Below, piece after piece: positions 55,267 to 63,358 of a DNA stretch of 64,000 bases. The stretch spans positions 1,116,001 through 1,180,000 of the forward strand of contig NZ_CP064791.1 in the NCBI RefSeq assembly GCF_017094465.1. Reading direction: 5' to 3'. Made by a program: the position numbers and the translations under genes. A model generated the notes under the pieces. That model saw nothing but the letters and a program-made list of their open reading frames with translations, did no database searches and was not told where the DNA came from. Position 1 is the stretch's first letter; the number at the start of each line of letters is the position of its first letter. This DNA comes from Halapricum desulfuricans (GTDB taxonomy: Archaea; Halobacteriota; Halobacteria; Halobacteriales; Haloarculaceae).

Positions 55267-56298
55267 ATGCGTTTGAAAAAAGCGGCAGCAATCGCTGCTA
55301 CATGTGTCGTAATCATATTCGCGCTGGCCGGTTGTTCGGCGCCGACGGACGATGGTTCGACGACAGTCGGTTCGCAGACGGACGCTGTGGAGACGACCGA
55401 CACGGACACGAAAACGGACGGCGAGAGCGGGACGGAAACTACTTCGGACGAACAGTCGACGGAGACAACGGCCGATGGGGAGAGAGACGGTGAGACGACC
55501 ACGTCGAGCGACGATGCTCCGGCGTACCCGACTGGGGAGATCACCACGATGTCAGTCGAGATGCCCCAGTTCGACAATCGAACGCGGACTGTGCGCGTCT
55601 ACACGCCGCCGGGCTATTTCGAGAGCGATCGGTCGTATCCGGTCGTGTACATGCAGGACGGGCAGAACCTCTTCGACAACGAGACGGCATACAACGTGGA
55701 GTGGCAAGTAGACGAGACGATGGATCGCCTGGCACACGAGAAGAACCGTTCGGCAATCGTCGTCGGGGTCGACAACGGGGGCGGCGATCGGATCACGGAG
55801 TACGTACCACCGGAATTAGGAGAACCGGGTCAAACTAAGAACGGAGATCGATATGCCGCGTTCCTGGCGGAGACGGTCAAGCCAATGATCGACGAGACGT
55901 ACCGCACACAGCCGGACCGGGCGGCGATCATGGGCTCGTCGCTGGGCGGATCGATCTCAGTCTACACGGCCTTCGAGTACCCGGAGACGTTCCCGTACGC
56001 GGCCGGGCTGAGTACGGCGAGTCCGCCTGCCAACGTGACCGCGTCGTATCTGAACGAGACGGGTGCCGGGCCCGAGCGGGTCTACATGGACTGGGGGCTC
56101 GAAGAGGGTCCGCGGTCGGAGATGTTCGCTCAGCGCAATCAGGCGTTCGCAACGAACATCCAGCATCTGGGCTACGAACCAGGTGAAACGCTGCTGACAG
56201 TCATCGACGAGGACGGGACCCACAGTGAATTTGCGTGGCGCGAGCGCTTCCCGCGCGCCGTACAGTGGATACTGACCGGCGAGGATCCCGCAGCCTGA
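55267..56298 (+). CDS. lipid-anchored alpha/beta-hydrolase (esterase D/Fes-like)
   Basis: 343 residues. A Sec-type lipoprotein signal (KKAAAIAATCVVIIFALAGC) is followed by a Thr/Asp/Glu-rich linker of about 75 residues, a typical tether holding an enzyme outside the cell. The catalytic domain starts near residue 95 and has YPVVYMQDGQNLFD, the nucleophile elbow GSSLGG (around 220), and a late His in EDGTHSEFAWRERFP. The closest group is the esterase D/enterochelin-esterase type. The substrate is unknown. Confidence 0.85.
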   Translation: MRLKKAAAIAATCVVIIFALAGCSAPTDDGSTTVGSQTDAVETTDTDTKTDGESGTETTSDEQSTETTADGERDGETTTSSDDAPAYPTGEITTMSVEMPQFDNRTRTVRVYTPPGYFESDRSYPVVYMQDGQNLFDNETAYNVEWQVDETMDRLAHEKNRSAIVVGVDNGGGDRITEYVPPELGEPGQTKNGDRYAAFLAETVKPMIDETYRTQPDRAAIMGSSLGGSISVYTAFEYPETFPYAAGLSTASPPANVTASYLNETGAGPERVYMDWGLEEGPRSEMFAQRNQAFATNIQHLGYEPGETLLTVIDEDGTHSEFAWRERFPRAVQWILTGEDPAA

Positions 56299-56332
56299 CA
56301 GTCACTGCGTTTCACAGCAGTGGCGGATTCCT

Positions 56333-57013
56333 CTACCGGGGGAGAGACGACAACGCGCTCGGGAGTTCGCCGGGGGAGTTGACACTCGCGACCGGTTCGA
56401 CCGGGCCGTCGGCCGGTGGCTCCCCGACGAACACGGACGGCAGATCCGCCGCCGCGGCACCGAGGACGTCAGTCTCGTAGTTGTTCCCGACGTAGACCGC
56501 ACGATCGGACGGAACATCGAGTGCTTCAAGCGCACGCTCGAACGGTTCCGGATCGGGCTTTGCCGGCAGGTCGTAGCCGGCGTAGACGACAGTATCGAGA
56601 TAGGGTTCGATCCCAAGCGATTCGAGCTTTGGATCCTGCATGTCCGGGCCACCGTTTGTTACCATCGCGAGCGGGAAGCGCTCGGCCAGTCGCTCGATCG
56701 CTTGCGCCCCGCCGTCCAGGAATCGGACGTTGCTGTGATCGCGTTCGGCAGCGTAGGCGTCGGCGACTTCGCGGCCGAGCTGGCGGTCGTGGCCGTTCTC
56801 CGCGGCCAGATCGGCGAAACACAGTCGGCGCCGCTCCAGCATCGAGTCGGCCCGGTCGGCGTAGCTATCGACACGCTCGACGTACGCTTCGGGCGAGAAT
56901 ATCGGTTCGACGCCGACCGCGTCAAACGCGGCCGGCAGCAGTTGCTCGGTCCCCCGGGTGTACTCACAGAGCGTCCCGTCCAGATCCAGCAGGACAGCGT
57001 CGTATTTCGTCAT
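56333..57013 (-). CDS. HAD superfamily hydrolase
   Basis: 226 residues from the ATG at 57013 (MTKYDAVLLDLDGTLCEYTRG). Motif I is DLDGT (Asp10, Asp12), motif II VTNGG, motif III the Lys in LPAKPDPEPF, and motif IV VGNNYETDVLGA. A helical cap lies between motifs I and II, so it is a subfamily I, phosphoglycolate-phosphatase-like enzyme. The substrate is not known. It is 55 bp downstream of the EamA gene on the same strand. Confidence 0.88.
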   Translation of the reverse strand: MTKYDAVLLDLDGTLCEYTRGTEQLLPAAFDAVGVEPIFSPEAYVERVDSYADRADSMLERRRLCFADLAAENGHDRQLGREVADAYAAERDHSNVRFLDGGAQAIERLAERFPLAMVTNGGPDMQDPKLESLGIEPYLDTVVYAGYDLPAKPDPEPFERALEALDVPSDRAVYVGNNYETDVLGAAAADLPSVFVGEPPADGPVEPVASVNSPGELPSALSSLPR

Positions 57014-57068
57014 GTACGCGCCTCCGTGCTGCGATCGTAGGTGATTTGCGGTTCGCCTGCGCTCGCTG

Positions 57069-57965
57069 TCATGGATTCGGTCGGGCACGTGCGGTGAGCA
57101 CGATCCCGACGAGCACGACGACACCGCCGACGGCCGTCATCGCAGGCGGCACTTCTCCGAGCAACAGCAGTGCCAGGAGCGTGCTCCCGACGGGTTCGCC
57201 GACCAGCGTGACGCTGACGACGCTCGACTCGACATGTGCGAGCGCCCAGTTGACGACGGTGTGTCCGAAAATCCCCGGGCCGACCGCCATCGCGAGAAAC
57301 AGCATCCACTCCCGCGGTGGATACGGGCCAAGCGACGCACCCTGGCCGACAGTCCAGACGAGCAGTCCGATCGCGCTGACGGTGTACACGACGATCACGT
57401 ACGGGATCAGCGGCAGTCGCTGGCGGAGTGATCGCCCGGCGAGGACGTAGCCCGCGGCCGCGAGTGCGCCCACGAGTGCGAGCGCGTCGCCGTACAGCGG
57501 GTTCGAGCCGGCGAACGCGCCGCCGGAGAGCAAGTCCCCGACCGACAGGAGCACGCTCCCGGCGAGCGCGACTCCGATGCCAACGACGATACGCCGGTTC
57601 AACCGCTCTTCGAGCAGCCAGGCGGCCCCGAGCGCGACGAACACCGGCTGTGTCTGGACCAGCGTGACCGAGGCGGCGACGCTGGTCCACTCGAGGCTCT
57701 CGAACCAGGCCGCGAAGTGTGCTGCCAGCGCGAGTCCGGACGAGGCGGCGACCAACCAGTCGCGCATCGATAGACGGGCAAAGGCCTCGCGATAGCGGAC
57801 GACCGCGACGGGTGCGAGCAACAGCGTCGTGAACAACACGCGATAGAAAGCAGCGACTGACGAGGGTGCGCGACTCCAGCGGATCAAGATCGCGCTGGTA
57901 CTGACTGCGACGACTGCGAGCGCGAGCGCAGCCAGCGGCGGAACGACGGGGGTGTCGCTGTCCAC
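57069..57965 (-). CDS. EamA/DMT superfamily transporter
   Basis: 298 residues with about ten membrane helices in two EamA repeats (first ALALAVVAVSTSAILIRWSRAPSS to about 145, second PYVIVVYTVSAIGLLVWTVGQG onwards). The second repeat carries FGHTVVNWALAHVESSVVSVTLVGEPVGSTLLALLLLGE, the usual EamA signature. The family moves metabolites or amino acids; the substrate is unknown. The start MDSDTPVVPPLAALAL leaves a short cytoplasmic N-terminus. Confidence 0.88.
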   Translation of the reverse strand: MDSDTPVVPPLAALALAVVAVSTSAILIRWSRAPSSVAAFYRVLFTTLLLAPVAVVRYREAFARLSMRDWLVAASSGLALAAHFAAWFESLEWTSVAASVTLVQTQPVFVALGAAWLLEERLNRRIVVGIGVALAGSVLLSVGDLLSGGAFAGSNPLYGDALALVGALAAAGYVLAGRSLRQRLPLIPYVIVVYTVSAIGLLVWTVGQGASLGPYPPREWMLFLAMAVGPGIFGHTVVNWALAHVESSVVSVTLVGEPVGSTLLALLLLGEVPPAMTAVGGVVVLVGIVLTARARPNP

Positions 57966-58001
57966 GGTTCGACCTCGGCCGCCGGCTGGTTCACCGTTTC
58001 G

Positions 58002-58487
58002 TTATGGTCTTTCGAGCAATTCTTTCGTCTTCCGGTGGCGATAGCGGAACATCGGTTCGAGTCCCACCCACGCGAGCGGGCTCCCGACGCGACCGACGGG
58101 GCCGCCGGGAAGGTCGTATTCGACGAAATCCCGGACGAGCGTCGCCGACCCGTCGCGGTAAAACGAGTGCGTGTGGACCCAGTGGGGGAACGGCCCCTCG
58201 GCCATCTCGTCGCGGAACATGGCGTAATCGTCCTTACGCTCGCGGGCGACAATCTCGGAGACCCATCGCTGGCGCGGCCCGACACCGAACGGCTGGATCG
58301 TCGAGACCACTGTCGATCCCGCTTCGAGGGTATCCGGGTCGGACTCGCCGTCGGGGCCGCGCTCGGCTTCGATCTGCAGATGCATCCACCCCGGTGTGAG
58401 TGCGACGAGCCCGTCGCCGGTTGCATGGAACTCCCAGACTTCCTCGAACGGAGCCTCGACCCGGACCGATCGCTTGTAGGTTGCCAT
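58002..58487 (-). CDS. SRPBCC/START-like family protein
   Basis: 161 residues from the ATG at 58487 (MATYKRSVRVEAPFEEVWEFHATGDG). The helix-grip fold is evident from the N-terminal strand-helix pair, the central beta strands (RQRWVSEIVARERKDDYAMFRDEM) and the long C-terminal region ending RHRKTKELLERP. The hydrophobic cavity of this fold binds small ligands; no specific function can be given. Fourteen extra codons upstream in frame were dropped because they overlap the likely promoter. Confidence 0.75.
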   Translation of the reverse strand: MATYKRSVRVEAPFEEVWEFHATGDGLVALTPGWMHLQIEAERGPDGESDPDTLEAGSTVVSTIQPFGVGPRQRWVSEIVARERKDDYAMFRDEMAEGPFPHWVHTHSFYRDGSATLVRDFVEYDLPGGPVGRVGSPLAWVGLEPMFRYRHRKTKELLERP

Positions 58488-58552
58488 AGCCGTTCGTTCG
58501 GGCCGCGCGACAAAACCACTTTTTACCACGGACCGAAATTCACGTTGGGTAT

Positions 58553-58559
58553 TTTATAT
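58553..58559 (+). promoter_or_regulatory. TATA box of the PAC2 gene
   Basis: TTTATAT centred 25 nt before the ATG at 58581, fixing that codon as start of a leaderless mRNA. Confidence 0.65.
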
Positions 58560-58580
58560 TTGGGGAACGATAGCTCTGGT

Positions 58581-59342
58581 ATGGTACCGGACCCCACATT
58601 CGAGATGAAGGTGTCGGGCGATCAGCGACCCGGAAGCTCACTCGTCGTGGGCCTGTCCCACTTCGGGATGGCCGGGCTCTCTGCCGTCGACTATCTCGTC
58701 AGACACACGGACGCCGAGCAGATCGGACACATTTCACCCGACGAGTTCCCCGCGATCGCGCCCTTCCAGAACGGCGAGCCGCGCCACCACACCCGGCTCT
58801 ATCACCTGTCGGACGTGAACATCTCGGTGCTGGTCGGCGAGTTGTTCGTGCCCGTCTGGGCGGCACACTCGTTCGCTGACGCGATCGTGGACTGGGTCGA
58901 CTCCGTGCCGATCGAGGAGATCGCGATCCTCCACGGCGTCCCGTACCCACACGGCCCGGACGAACACGGCGTCTTCCACGTCTCGACACCCACCTATCAC
59001 ACCCGACGGATCGCCGAGACCGACATTCAGCCGTTAGGCGGCGGCCTCTTCGATGGCGTCGTGGGCGAGATCGTCACTCGCAGTCTCGACGACCGGGCAC
59101 CACCGACCGGGGTGTACGTCACCCCGGCCCATCCACCCGGTCCCGATCTCGATGCCGCGCTCGTGCTGCTGGACGCCATCCAGGACATCTACGACATTTC
59201 GGTCGACGCGGAGGAACTGAAACAACGCTCGGAAGAACTCAAGCAGTACTACACCGAACTCTCGGAACGGATGCAGTCGATCAGCGACGGCGAGCAACCA
59301 CTCGGAAGCCGGGACTATCCAGACGACCGAATGTACATGTAA
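58581..59342 (+). CDS. PAC2 (proteasome assembly chaperone 2) family protein
   Basis: 253 residues. Typical PAC2 segments are SSLVVGLSHFGMAGLSAVDYLV near the N-terminus, HISPDEFPAIAPFQNGEPRHHTRLYHL, ILVGELFVP-like VLVGELFVPVWAAHSFADAI, and the later ATP-grasp-like GVYVTPAHPPGPDLDAALVLLDAIQDI. Archaeal PAC2 proteins are linked to proteasome assembly. The C-terminal coiled region (ELKQRSEELKQYYTELSERM) is usual. The long in-frame extension to 58035 overlaps the SRPBCC gene. Its TAA is directly followed by the right end of the IS1341-type element, so the insertion spared the gene. Confidence 0.88.
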   Translation: MVPDPTFEMKVSGDQRPGSSLVVGLSHFGMAGLSAVDYLVRHTDAEQIGHISPDEFPAIAPFQNGEPRHHTRLYHLSDVNISVLVGELFVPVWAAHSFADAIVDWVDSVPIEEIAILHGVPYPHGPDEHGVFHVSTPTYHTRRIAETDIQPLGGGLFDGVVGEIVTRSLDDRAPPTGVYVTPAHPPGPDLDAALVLLDAIQDIYDISVDAEELKQRSEELKQYYTELSERMQSISDGEQPLGSRDYPDDRMYM

Positions 59343-59560
59343 ACTACCCTCCCCTACTTCGCTCGGGGGCAATGGCCCCGCTCGCTTGTTGAGGGAAGGG
59401 CTTTCGCGTGGACTCCCGTTCTATGCCTCAGCTGAGGCAGGAGGGTTGTACTCCCCACTCACGTTCAGCGTCCCGCGATCTGCTCACGGCTTCGCCGTTC
59501 GCATGGTCCGAGGGATCTCCGATCCCTCGCTATTCAAGCGCACGTCTACAGGTGCGCCTC
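59343..59560 (-). ncRNA. probable omega RNA (reRNA/sotRNA) of the tnpB element
   Basis: TnpB guides derive from the 3' end of tnpB plus the right end of the element, with the flanking DNA as guide. Here the RNA would run leftward, overlap the last ~75 bases of tnpB, fold into hairpins around 59424-59439 and 59345-59401, and take its guide from the 3' end of the PAC2 gene. Sense overlapping transcripts of IS1341-type tnpB genes are documented in Halobacterium salinarum. Exact ends are inferred. Confidence 0.45.
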
Positions 59561-60740
59561 CGTCGTCTGCGTTTTGCCGACGTTGACGAGACGCGGAGCG
59601 TCTCGTTCGCACACCAGAAATCGAAGATTTCTGGGGACGCCGGAGATACTGAAGGCCGATGTTTTTCGCCGCGTTGTAGTCGGCGTGGTTCTGGTAGCCG
59701 CAATCCAGACACTCGAAGTCCTCACCGTCGCGGTTATCATCGTGGGTAAACCCACAGGTCGAACACCGCTTCGAGGTGTTCCGTGGGTCCACCTGGACGG
59801 CCTCGATGCCCTGCTCTCTGGCTTTATATTCGACGTACTCGTAGAGGCGGCGGAACGCCCACAGATGGTGCCACGACGCCTGTGGGACGTTCTCACGAAT
59901 GTCGGTCAGGTCCTCGAATACGATATGCGAACAGTCGTGTTCGACAGCTTCGGCTACAATTTCGTTGGCGACACGATGCAGGAATATCTCGAAGCGTCCG
60001 TCCTCCTTGCGCTCGACACCTGCTATCGCGTCGTGTGCCGCCCGTGTTCCACACTGCTGGAGGTCGCCCCGCCGCTGTTCGTACTCTTGCTTCCAGTGGG
60101 TGAACTCGTCTGCCGACCAGAACCGTCCGGTCGAAGCGACTGCGAGTTGGTTCACACCGAGGTCCACACCGAGGACTGTTCTGTGCCCGGTGGTGGGTTC
60201 GGTGTCGTCATCCTCTTTGAGCATCGACGCATGGAGATACCAGTCACTGTCGCGCCGATGTAGTGTTGCCCGCCGAAACTCGTAGTCCTCGTTGGCGACG
60301 TACTTCGTCGGCGGTGTCTTGGGATTTTCAGGGAGAATATAATCGCACTCGATTCGCCCGTCCGGTGTCGATAGCGAAACGTGGTCGCGGTGGAACGTGG
60401 CACTTCGCTTGTCGTAGACGGCGGTATCCGCCGTGAATTTCGGACGGGACGTATCTTGGTCGTTTTTGAGCCGTTCGACGCCGCTCTTGATGGATTCGAC
60501 GGCCTGATGAATCCCTTTCTGGACGAGATTCGCGGTCAACTCCGTGTCCTCGCGTAGCTGGTCGTACAGCGCATCTTCGGCCTTCGCCTTGGATGTGACG
60601 TGGTAGCCGTCGTCACCGTGCCAGCACCACTCGCTCGCGGTGTTGGAACAGTATTTGAATTGCTCGATAGTCTCCCGCAGGTGTTTATCCGCGCCTTCGG
60701 GCGTGTCGAGCTTGATAACGGCGGTACGACGGTACTCCAC
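59484..60740 (-). CDS. tnpB: TnpB RNA-guided nuclease of an IS1341-type element
   Basis: 418 residues. RuvC residues are all present: Asp193 in GVDLGVNQLAVAS, Glu276 in HIVFEDLTDIREN, Asp354 in NHADYNAAKNIG. The zinc ribbon has Cys326/Cys329 and Cys344/Cys347. The N-terminal REC/WED part (MEYRRTAVIKLDTPEGADKHLRETI) is complete, so this is an intact enzyme. TnpB proteins are omega-RNA-guided DNA nucleases, ancestors of Cas12. The C-terminal 50 residues after the catalytic Asp are Arg/Ser-rich and overlap the RNA-coding part. Confidence 0.93.
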   Translation of the reverse strand: MEYRRTAVIKLDTPEGADKHLRETIEQFKYCSNTASEWCWHGDDGYHVTSKAKAEDALYDQLREDTELTANLVQKGIHQAVESIKSGVERLKNDQDTSRPKFTADTAVYDKRSATFHRDHVSLSTPDGRIECDYILPENPKTPPTKYVANEDYEFRRATLHRRDSDWYLHASMLKEDDDTEPTTGHRTVLGVDLGVNQLAVASTGRFWSADEFTHWKQEYEQRRGDLQQCGTRAAHDAIAGVERKEDGRFEIFLHRVANEIVAEAVEHDCSHIVFEDLTDIRENVPQASWHHLWAFRRLYEYVEYKAREQGIEAVQVDPRNTSKRCSTCGFTHDDNRDGEDFECLDCGYQNHADYNAAKNIGLQYLRRPQKSSISGVRTRRSASRQRRQNADDGGAPVDVRLNSEGSEIPRTMRTAKP

Positions 60741-60825
60741 AATGTTTTCATATATTTTTGTAGTTACTTAATGGTTGGTGGCTAGTAGGCAATAGTCTGG
60801 AGGGTGGTCAGTACCGGGTCGGCTT

Positions 60826-60941
60826 CCCCACCCTACTCGCTTGTGCTTCCGCCGGGGCCGGAAGCCCGACGTCGTCCGAAAATCTCCGATTTTCGGGATC
60901 ACGAGAATCTTCGCTTCTCGAACGACTCCTTGAGGGTGGGG
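60826..60941. other. cloverleaf-like nested hairpin region upstream of tnpB
   Basis: A perfect 9-bp closing stem CCCCACCCT (60826-60834) / AGGGTGGGG (60933-60941) encloses three hairpins: GCTTCC/GGAAGC (60845-60865), CCGAAAATC/GATTTTCGG with a 3-nt loop (60876-60896), and CGAGAA/TTCTCG (60902-60920). It may be the left end of the IS1341-type element, which transposases of this group recognise as single-stranded hairpins, or a structured RNA. Confidence 0.6.
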
Positions 60942-60977
60942 CCTCCGCCTCGAATTAGGTGAAACCGCAACGTCATT

Positions 60978-61398
60978 CGGTCGCTCGTCCCTCGCGACCG
61001 GTCAGGACTGCTCGGACAGCCACACCAGCAGTCCCTTCTGGGCATGCAGCCGGTTCTCCGCCTGGTCCGGCAGCCACCTTTTTCTCGTCGGGTTTCGCTC
61101 ACTCCGTTCGCGAACCACTCCTCGAAAAAGCTGGAGCAAAAAGCCGGTCGCTCGTCCCTCGCGACCGGTCAGGACTGCTCGGACAGCCACACCAGCAGTC
61201 CCTTCTGGGCATGCAGCCGGTTCTCCGCCTGGTCCGGCAGCCACCTTTTTCTCGTCGGGTTTCGCTCACTCCGTTCGCGAACCACTCCTCGAAAAAGCTG
61301 GAGCAAAAAGCCGGTCGCTCGTCCCTCGCGACCGGTCAGGACTGCTCGGACAGCCACACCAGCAGTCCCTTCTGGGCATGCAGCCGGTTCTCCGCCTG
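60978..61398. repeat. perfect 167-bp tandem repeat (2.5 units) carrying the 3' end of argF
   Basis: Units start at 60978, 61145 and 61312. The first two are identical over all 167 bp; the third is cut at 87 bp, where it runs into the intact argF gene. Each unit holds the last 21 codons of argF with its stop, a CCGGTCGC/GCGACCGG terminator-like hairpin, and (units 1 and 2) an inverted-repeat element at 61074-61134 and 61241-61301. Perfect identity means the expansion is recent or kept uniform by conversion. No other gene lies between argF and the IS element. Confidence 0.95.
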
Positions 61399-62238
61399 AT
61401 CCCAGACGATTGCGTTGTCGCTCTCGACGACCTCGTCGGTCACCTCTTCGCCGCGATGTGCCGGCAGACAGTGCATCAGCTTCCGGTCGCCGACGAGCTC
61501 GGTCGTCACCTGAAAGCCGTCGAAGGCGTCGAGTTTCTCCTCGCGCTCGTCCTCTTCGCCCATACTGACAAACACGTCTGTGTAGACGACATCCGCGCCC
61601 GCGACCGCAGCCTCGGGGTCGTGGGTCGTCTCCGGGGCCGTTCCGAGTTCCGCGGCCCTATCGAGCACCTCGGCGTCAATCCCGTAATCCTCAGGCGTCG
61701 CAACGGTGAGCTCGAGTCCGACCATCGCCGCGCCGAGCACGAACGACTGGGCGACGTTGTTACCGTCACCGACCCACGCAACCCGGACCTCGTCGAAGCC
61801 GCCGAACTGTTCGCGGATCGTCAGTAGATCCGCCAGCGTCTGGCAGGGGTGGGCCTCGTCAGTCAGTCCGTTGACGAAGGGGACGGTCGCGTACTCGGCC
61901 AACTGTTCGGCGTCCTCGTGGTCGAACAGACGGGCCATGATCACGTCGACGTACCGTGAGAGCGCTCGGGCGGTGTCTTTGATCGGCTCGCCGTGGCCGA
62001 GGTGGATGTCGTCCGGACCCAGGAAGATCGCGTGGCCACCCAGCTGTGTCATGCCGGTCTCGAAGGAGACGCGGGTTCGGGTGCTGGGCTTCTCGAAGAT
62101 CATCCCGAGCGTCTGGTTGTCGAACGGTTCGTCGTCGGTCCCGGCCTCGTGGGCGGCCTTGCGGTCGGCCGCGCGGTCGAGGACGGTCAGCAGTTCGTCC
62201 GGCGAGAGGTCGTCGATGTCGAGCAGGTGGCGTGGCAT
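61336..62238 (-). CDS. argF: ornithine carbamoyltransferase
   Basis: 300 residues. The carbamoyl-phosphate loop STRTR (52-56) is in FEKPSTRTRVSFE, HPCQTLADLLTI is the second substrate site, and HCLPAHRGEEV (about 263-273) the ornithine-binding loop. It forms citrulline from ornithine and carbamoyl phosphate in arginine synthesis. It is the last gene of argD-lysK-argF, starting 1 bp after the lysK stop. Its final 21 codons are repeated twice more downstream; the gene itself is intact and ends LLVWLSEQS. Confidence 0.96.
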   Translation of the reverse strand: MPRHLLDIDDLSPDELLTVLDRAADRKAAHEAGTDDEPFDNQTLGMIFEKPSTRTRVSFETGMTQLGGHAIFLGPDDIHLGHGEPIKDTARALSRYVDVIMARLFDHEDAEQLAEYATVPFVNGLTDEAHPCQTLADLLTIREQFGGFDEVRVAWVGDGNNVAQSFVLGAAMVGLELTVATPEDYGIDAEVLDRAAELGTAPETTHDPEAAVAGADVVYTDVFVSMGEEDEREEKLDAFDGFQVTTELVGDRKLMHCLPAHRGEEVTDEVVESDNAIVWDQAENRLHAQKGLLVWLSEQS

Positions 62239-62239
62239 G

Positions 62240-63358
62240 TCAATCCTCCAGTAGGCTTTCGGTGGCGTCTTTCAGTACGGCGATCGAGCGGTCGTACTCC
62301 TCGAAGGGGAGGTGTTCGTTCGGGGAATGGTCAAGATCCGAATCACCAGGGCCGTAGGTGACCATCGGACAGTCCCACGCGTCGGCGTAGACGTTCATGT
62401 CGCTGGTGCCGGTCTTGCGCAGCAAGCGTGGGTCCCCGTCGTGCTTGCGGATCGCGGCCCGAAACGCTCGCCCCGGCCCGGTCCGGGGACTCATCATCAC
62501 CGGTTCGACCTGGTCGTCCCAGTGGACGGTCCCGTTCTCGAGGTGGCCGTCGGCGATCTCGCGGATCTCCTCGGTCGTGTACTCCGGCGGGACGCGCAAC
62601 TGCAGGCGCATCGTCGTCTCGACCGACAGTCCGTCCTCCGATATCCCGCCATCGATGCTGGTTGGTTTGGGCGTGACGCGCTCGAAGACCGGGACCCACT
62701 CGTCGTGATCGAACTCCTCTTCGACGCGACGCCACCAGTTGATGGCGTCCTGGATCGCGTTGTCGTCCGGCCGCGAGGAGTGTCCCGACTCGCTGGTGGC
62801 GACGTAGTTGCCGCCCAGCAGGCCCCGATACCCGAGCGTGATTCCCTCCCAGCCGGAGGGCTCGCCGTTGATGACGGCTTCGGGCTCGGATTCGCGGCTC
62901 TCGACGAGGTGATGTCCGCCTCGGGAATCGACCTCCTCGCCGACGACACCGGCGAAGGAAGCCCCGGTTTCGACGGCGACCGCCGCCATCGCGGCCAGCG
63001 GCCCCTTCGCATCGACGCTGCCACGACCCCACAGCACCTCGATCTCCTCGTCGGAATCCTCGCCGACCAGGTCGCCGCCGTATCGCGCCTCCGAGCGCGT
63101 GGTTTCCTCGACTCGCACGGGGATATCACCCGGGACGGTGTCGATGTGGCTCGTCAGGAGGACGCCGTCGTCGGCGGGTGCCCGGACGTTGCCGATGTCG
63201 TCGATCCAGACCTCCCGGTCGTGGCCCTCGAAGAAGTCCACGAGCACCTTCGCGGCCTCCGTTTCCTCGGGGGTGACCGACGGTGTCTCGACGAGGTCGA
63301 CGAGCAACTCACGAGCGTCGCCGGTCGGGACCGGCGCGGTGGGAATGGTGGTACTCAT
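62240..63358 (-). CDS. lysK: [LysW]-lysine/[LysW]-ornithine hydrolase (M20 family)
   Basis: 372 residues of the M20 metallopeptidase family. Metal site residues are in LLTSHIDTVPG (His, Asp), GRGSVDAKGPLAAM (Asp) and GVVGEEVDSRGGHH (Glu-Glu). It releases lysine or ornithine from the LysW (ArgW) carrier protein, replacing ArgE in archaeal arginine synthesis. Context (argD/lysJ before it, argF after it) makes ornithine the main product here. Its start overlaps the argD stop by 4 bp. Confidence 0.92.
   Translation of the reverse strand: MSTTIPTAPVPTGDARELLVDLVETPSVTPEETEAAKVLVDFFEGHDREVWIDDIGNVRAPADDGVLLTSHIDTVPGDIPVRVEETTRSEARYGGDLVGEDSDEEIEVLWGRGSVDAKGPLAAMAAVAVETGASFAGVVGEEVDSRGGHHLVESRESEPEAVINGEPSGWEGITLGYRGLLGGNYVATSESGHSSRPDDNAIQDAINWWRRVEEEFDHDEWVPVFERVTPKPTSIDGGISEDGLSVETTMRLQLRVPPEYTTEEIREIADGHLENGTVHWDDQVEPVMMSPRTGPGRAFRAAIRKHDGDPRLLRKTGTSDMNVYADAWDCPMVTYGPGDSDLDHSPNEHLPFEEYDRSIAVLKDATESLLED

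Larger units (their letters stand above)
59343..60941 (-). mobile_element. IS1341-type element of the IS200/IS605 superfamily (tnpB only)
   Basis: It carries tnpB but no tnpA. The right end (59345-59401) is a long imperfect hairpin whose arms contain CTACTTCGCTCGGGGGC and GCCCCGCTCGC around the loop AATG; a second perfect palindrome TGCCTCAG/CTGAGGCA is at 59424-59439. The left boundary is less sure. I set it at the end of a structured segment (60826-60941) upstream of tnpB, but it could be nearer 60790. Subterminal hairpins instead of terminal inverted repeats are normal for this superfamily. Movement would need a TnpA Y1 transposase from elsewhere. Confidence 0.75.
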
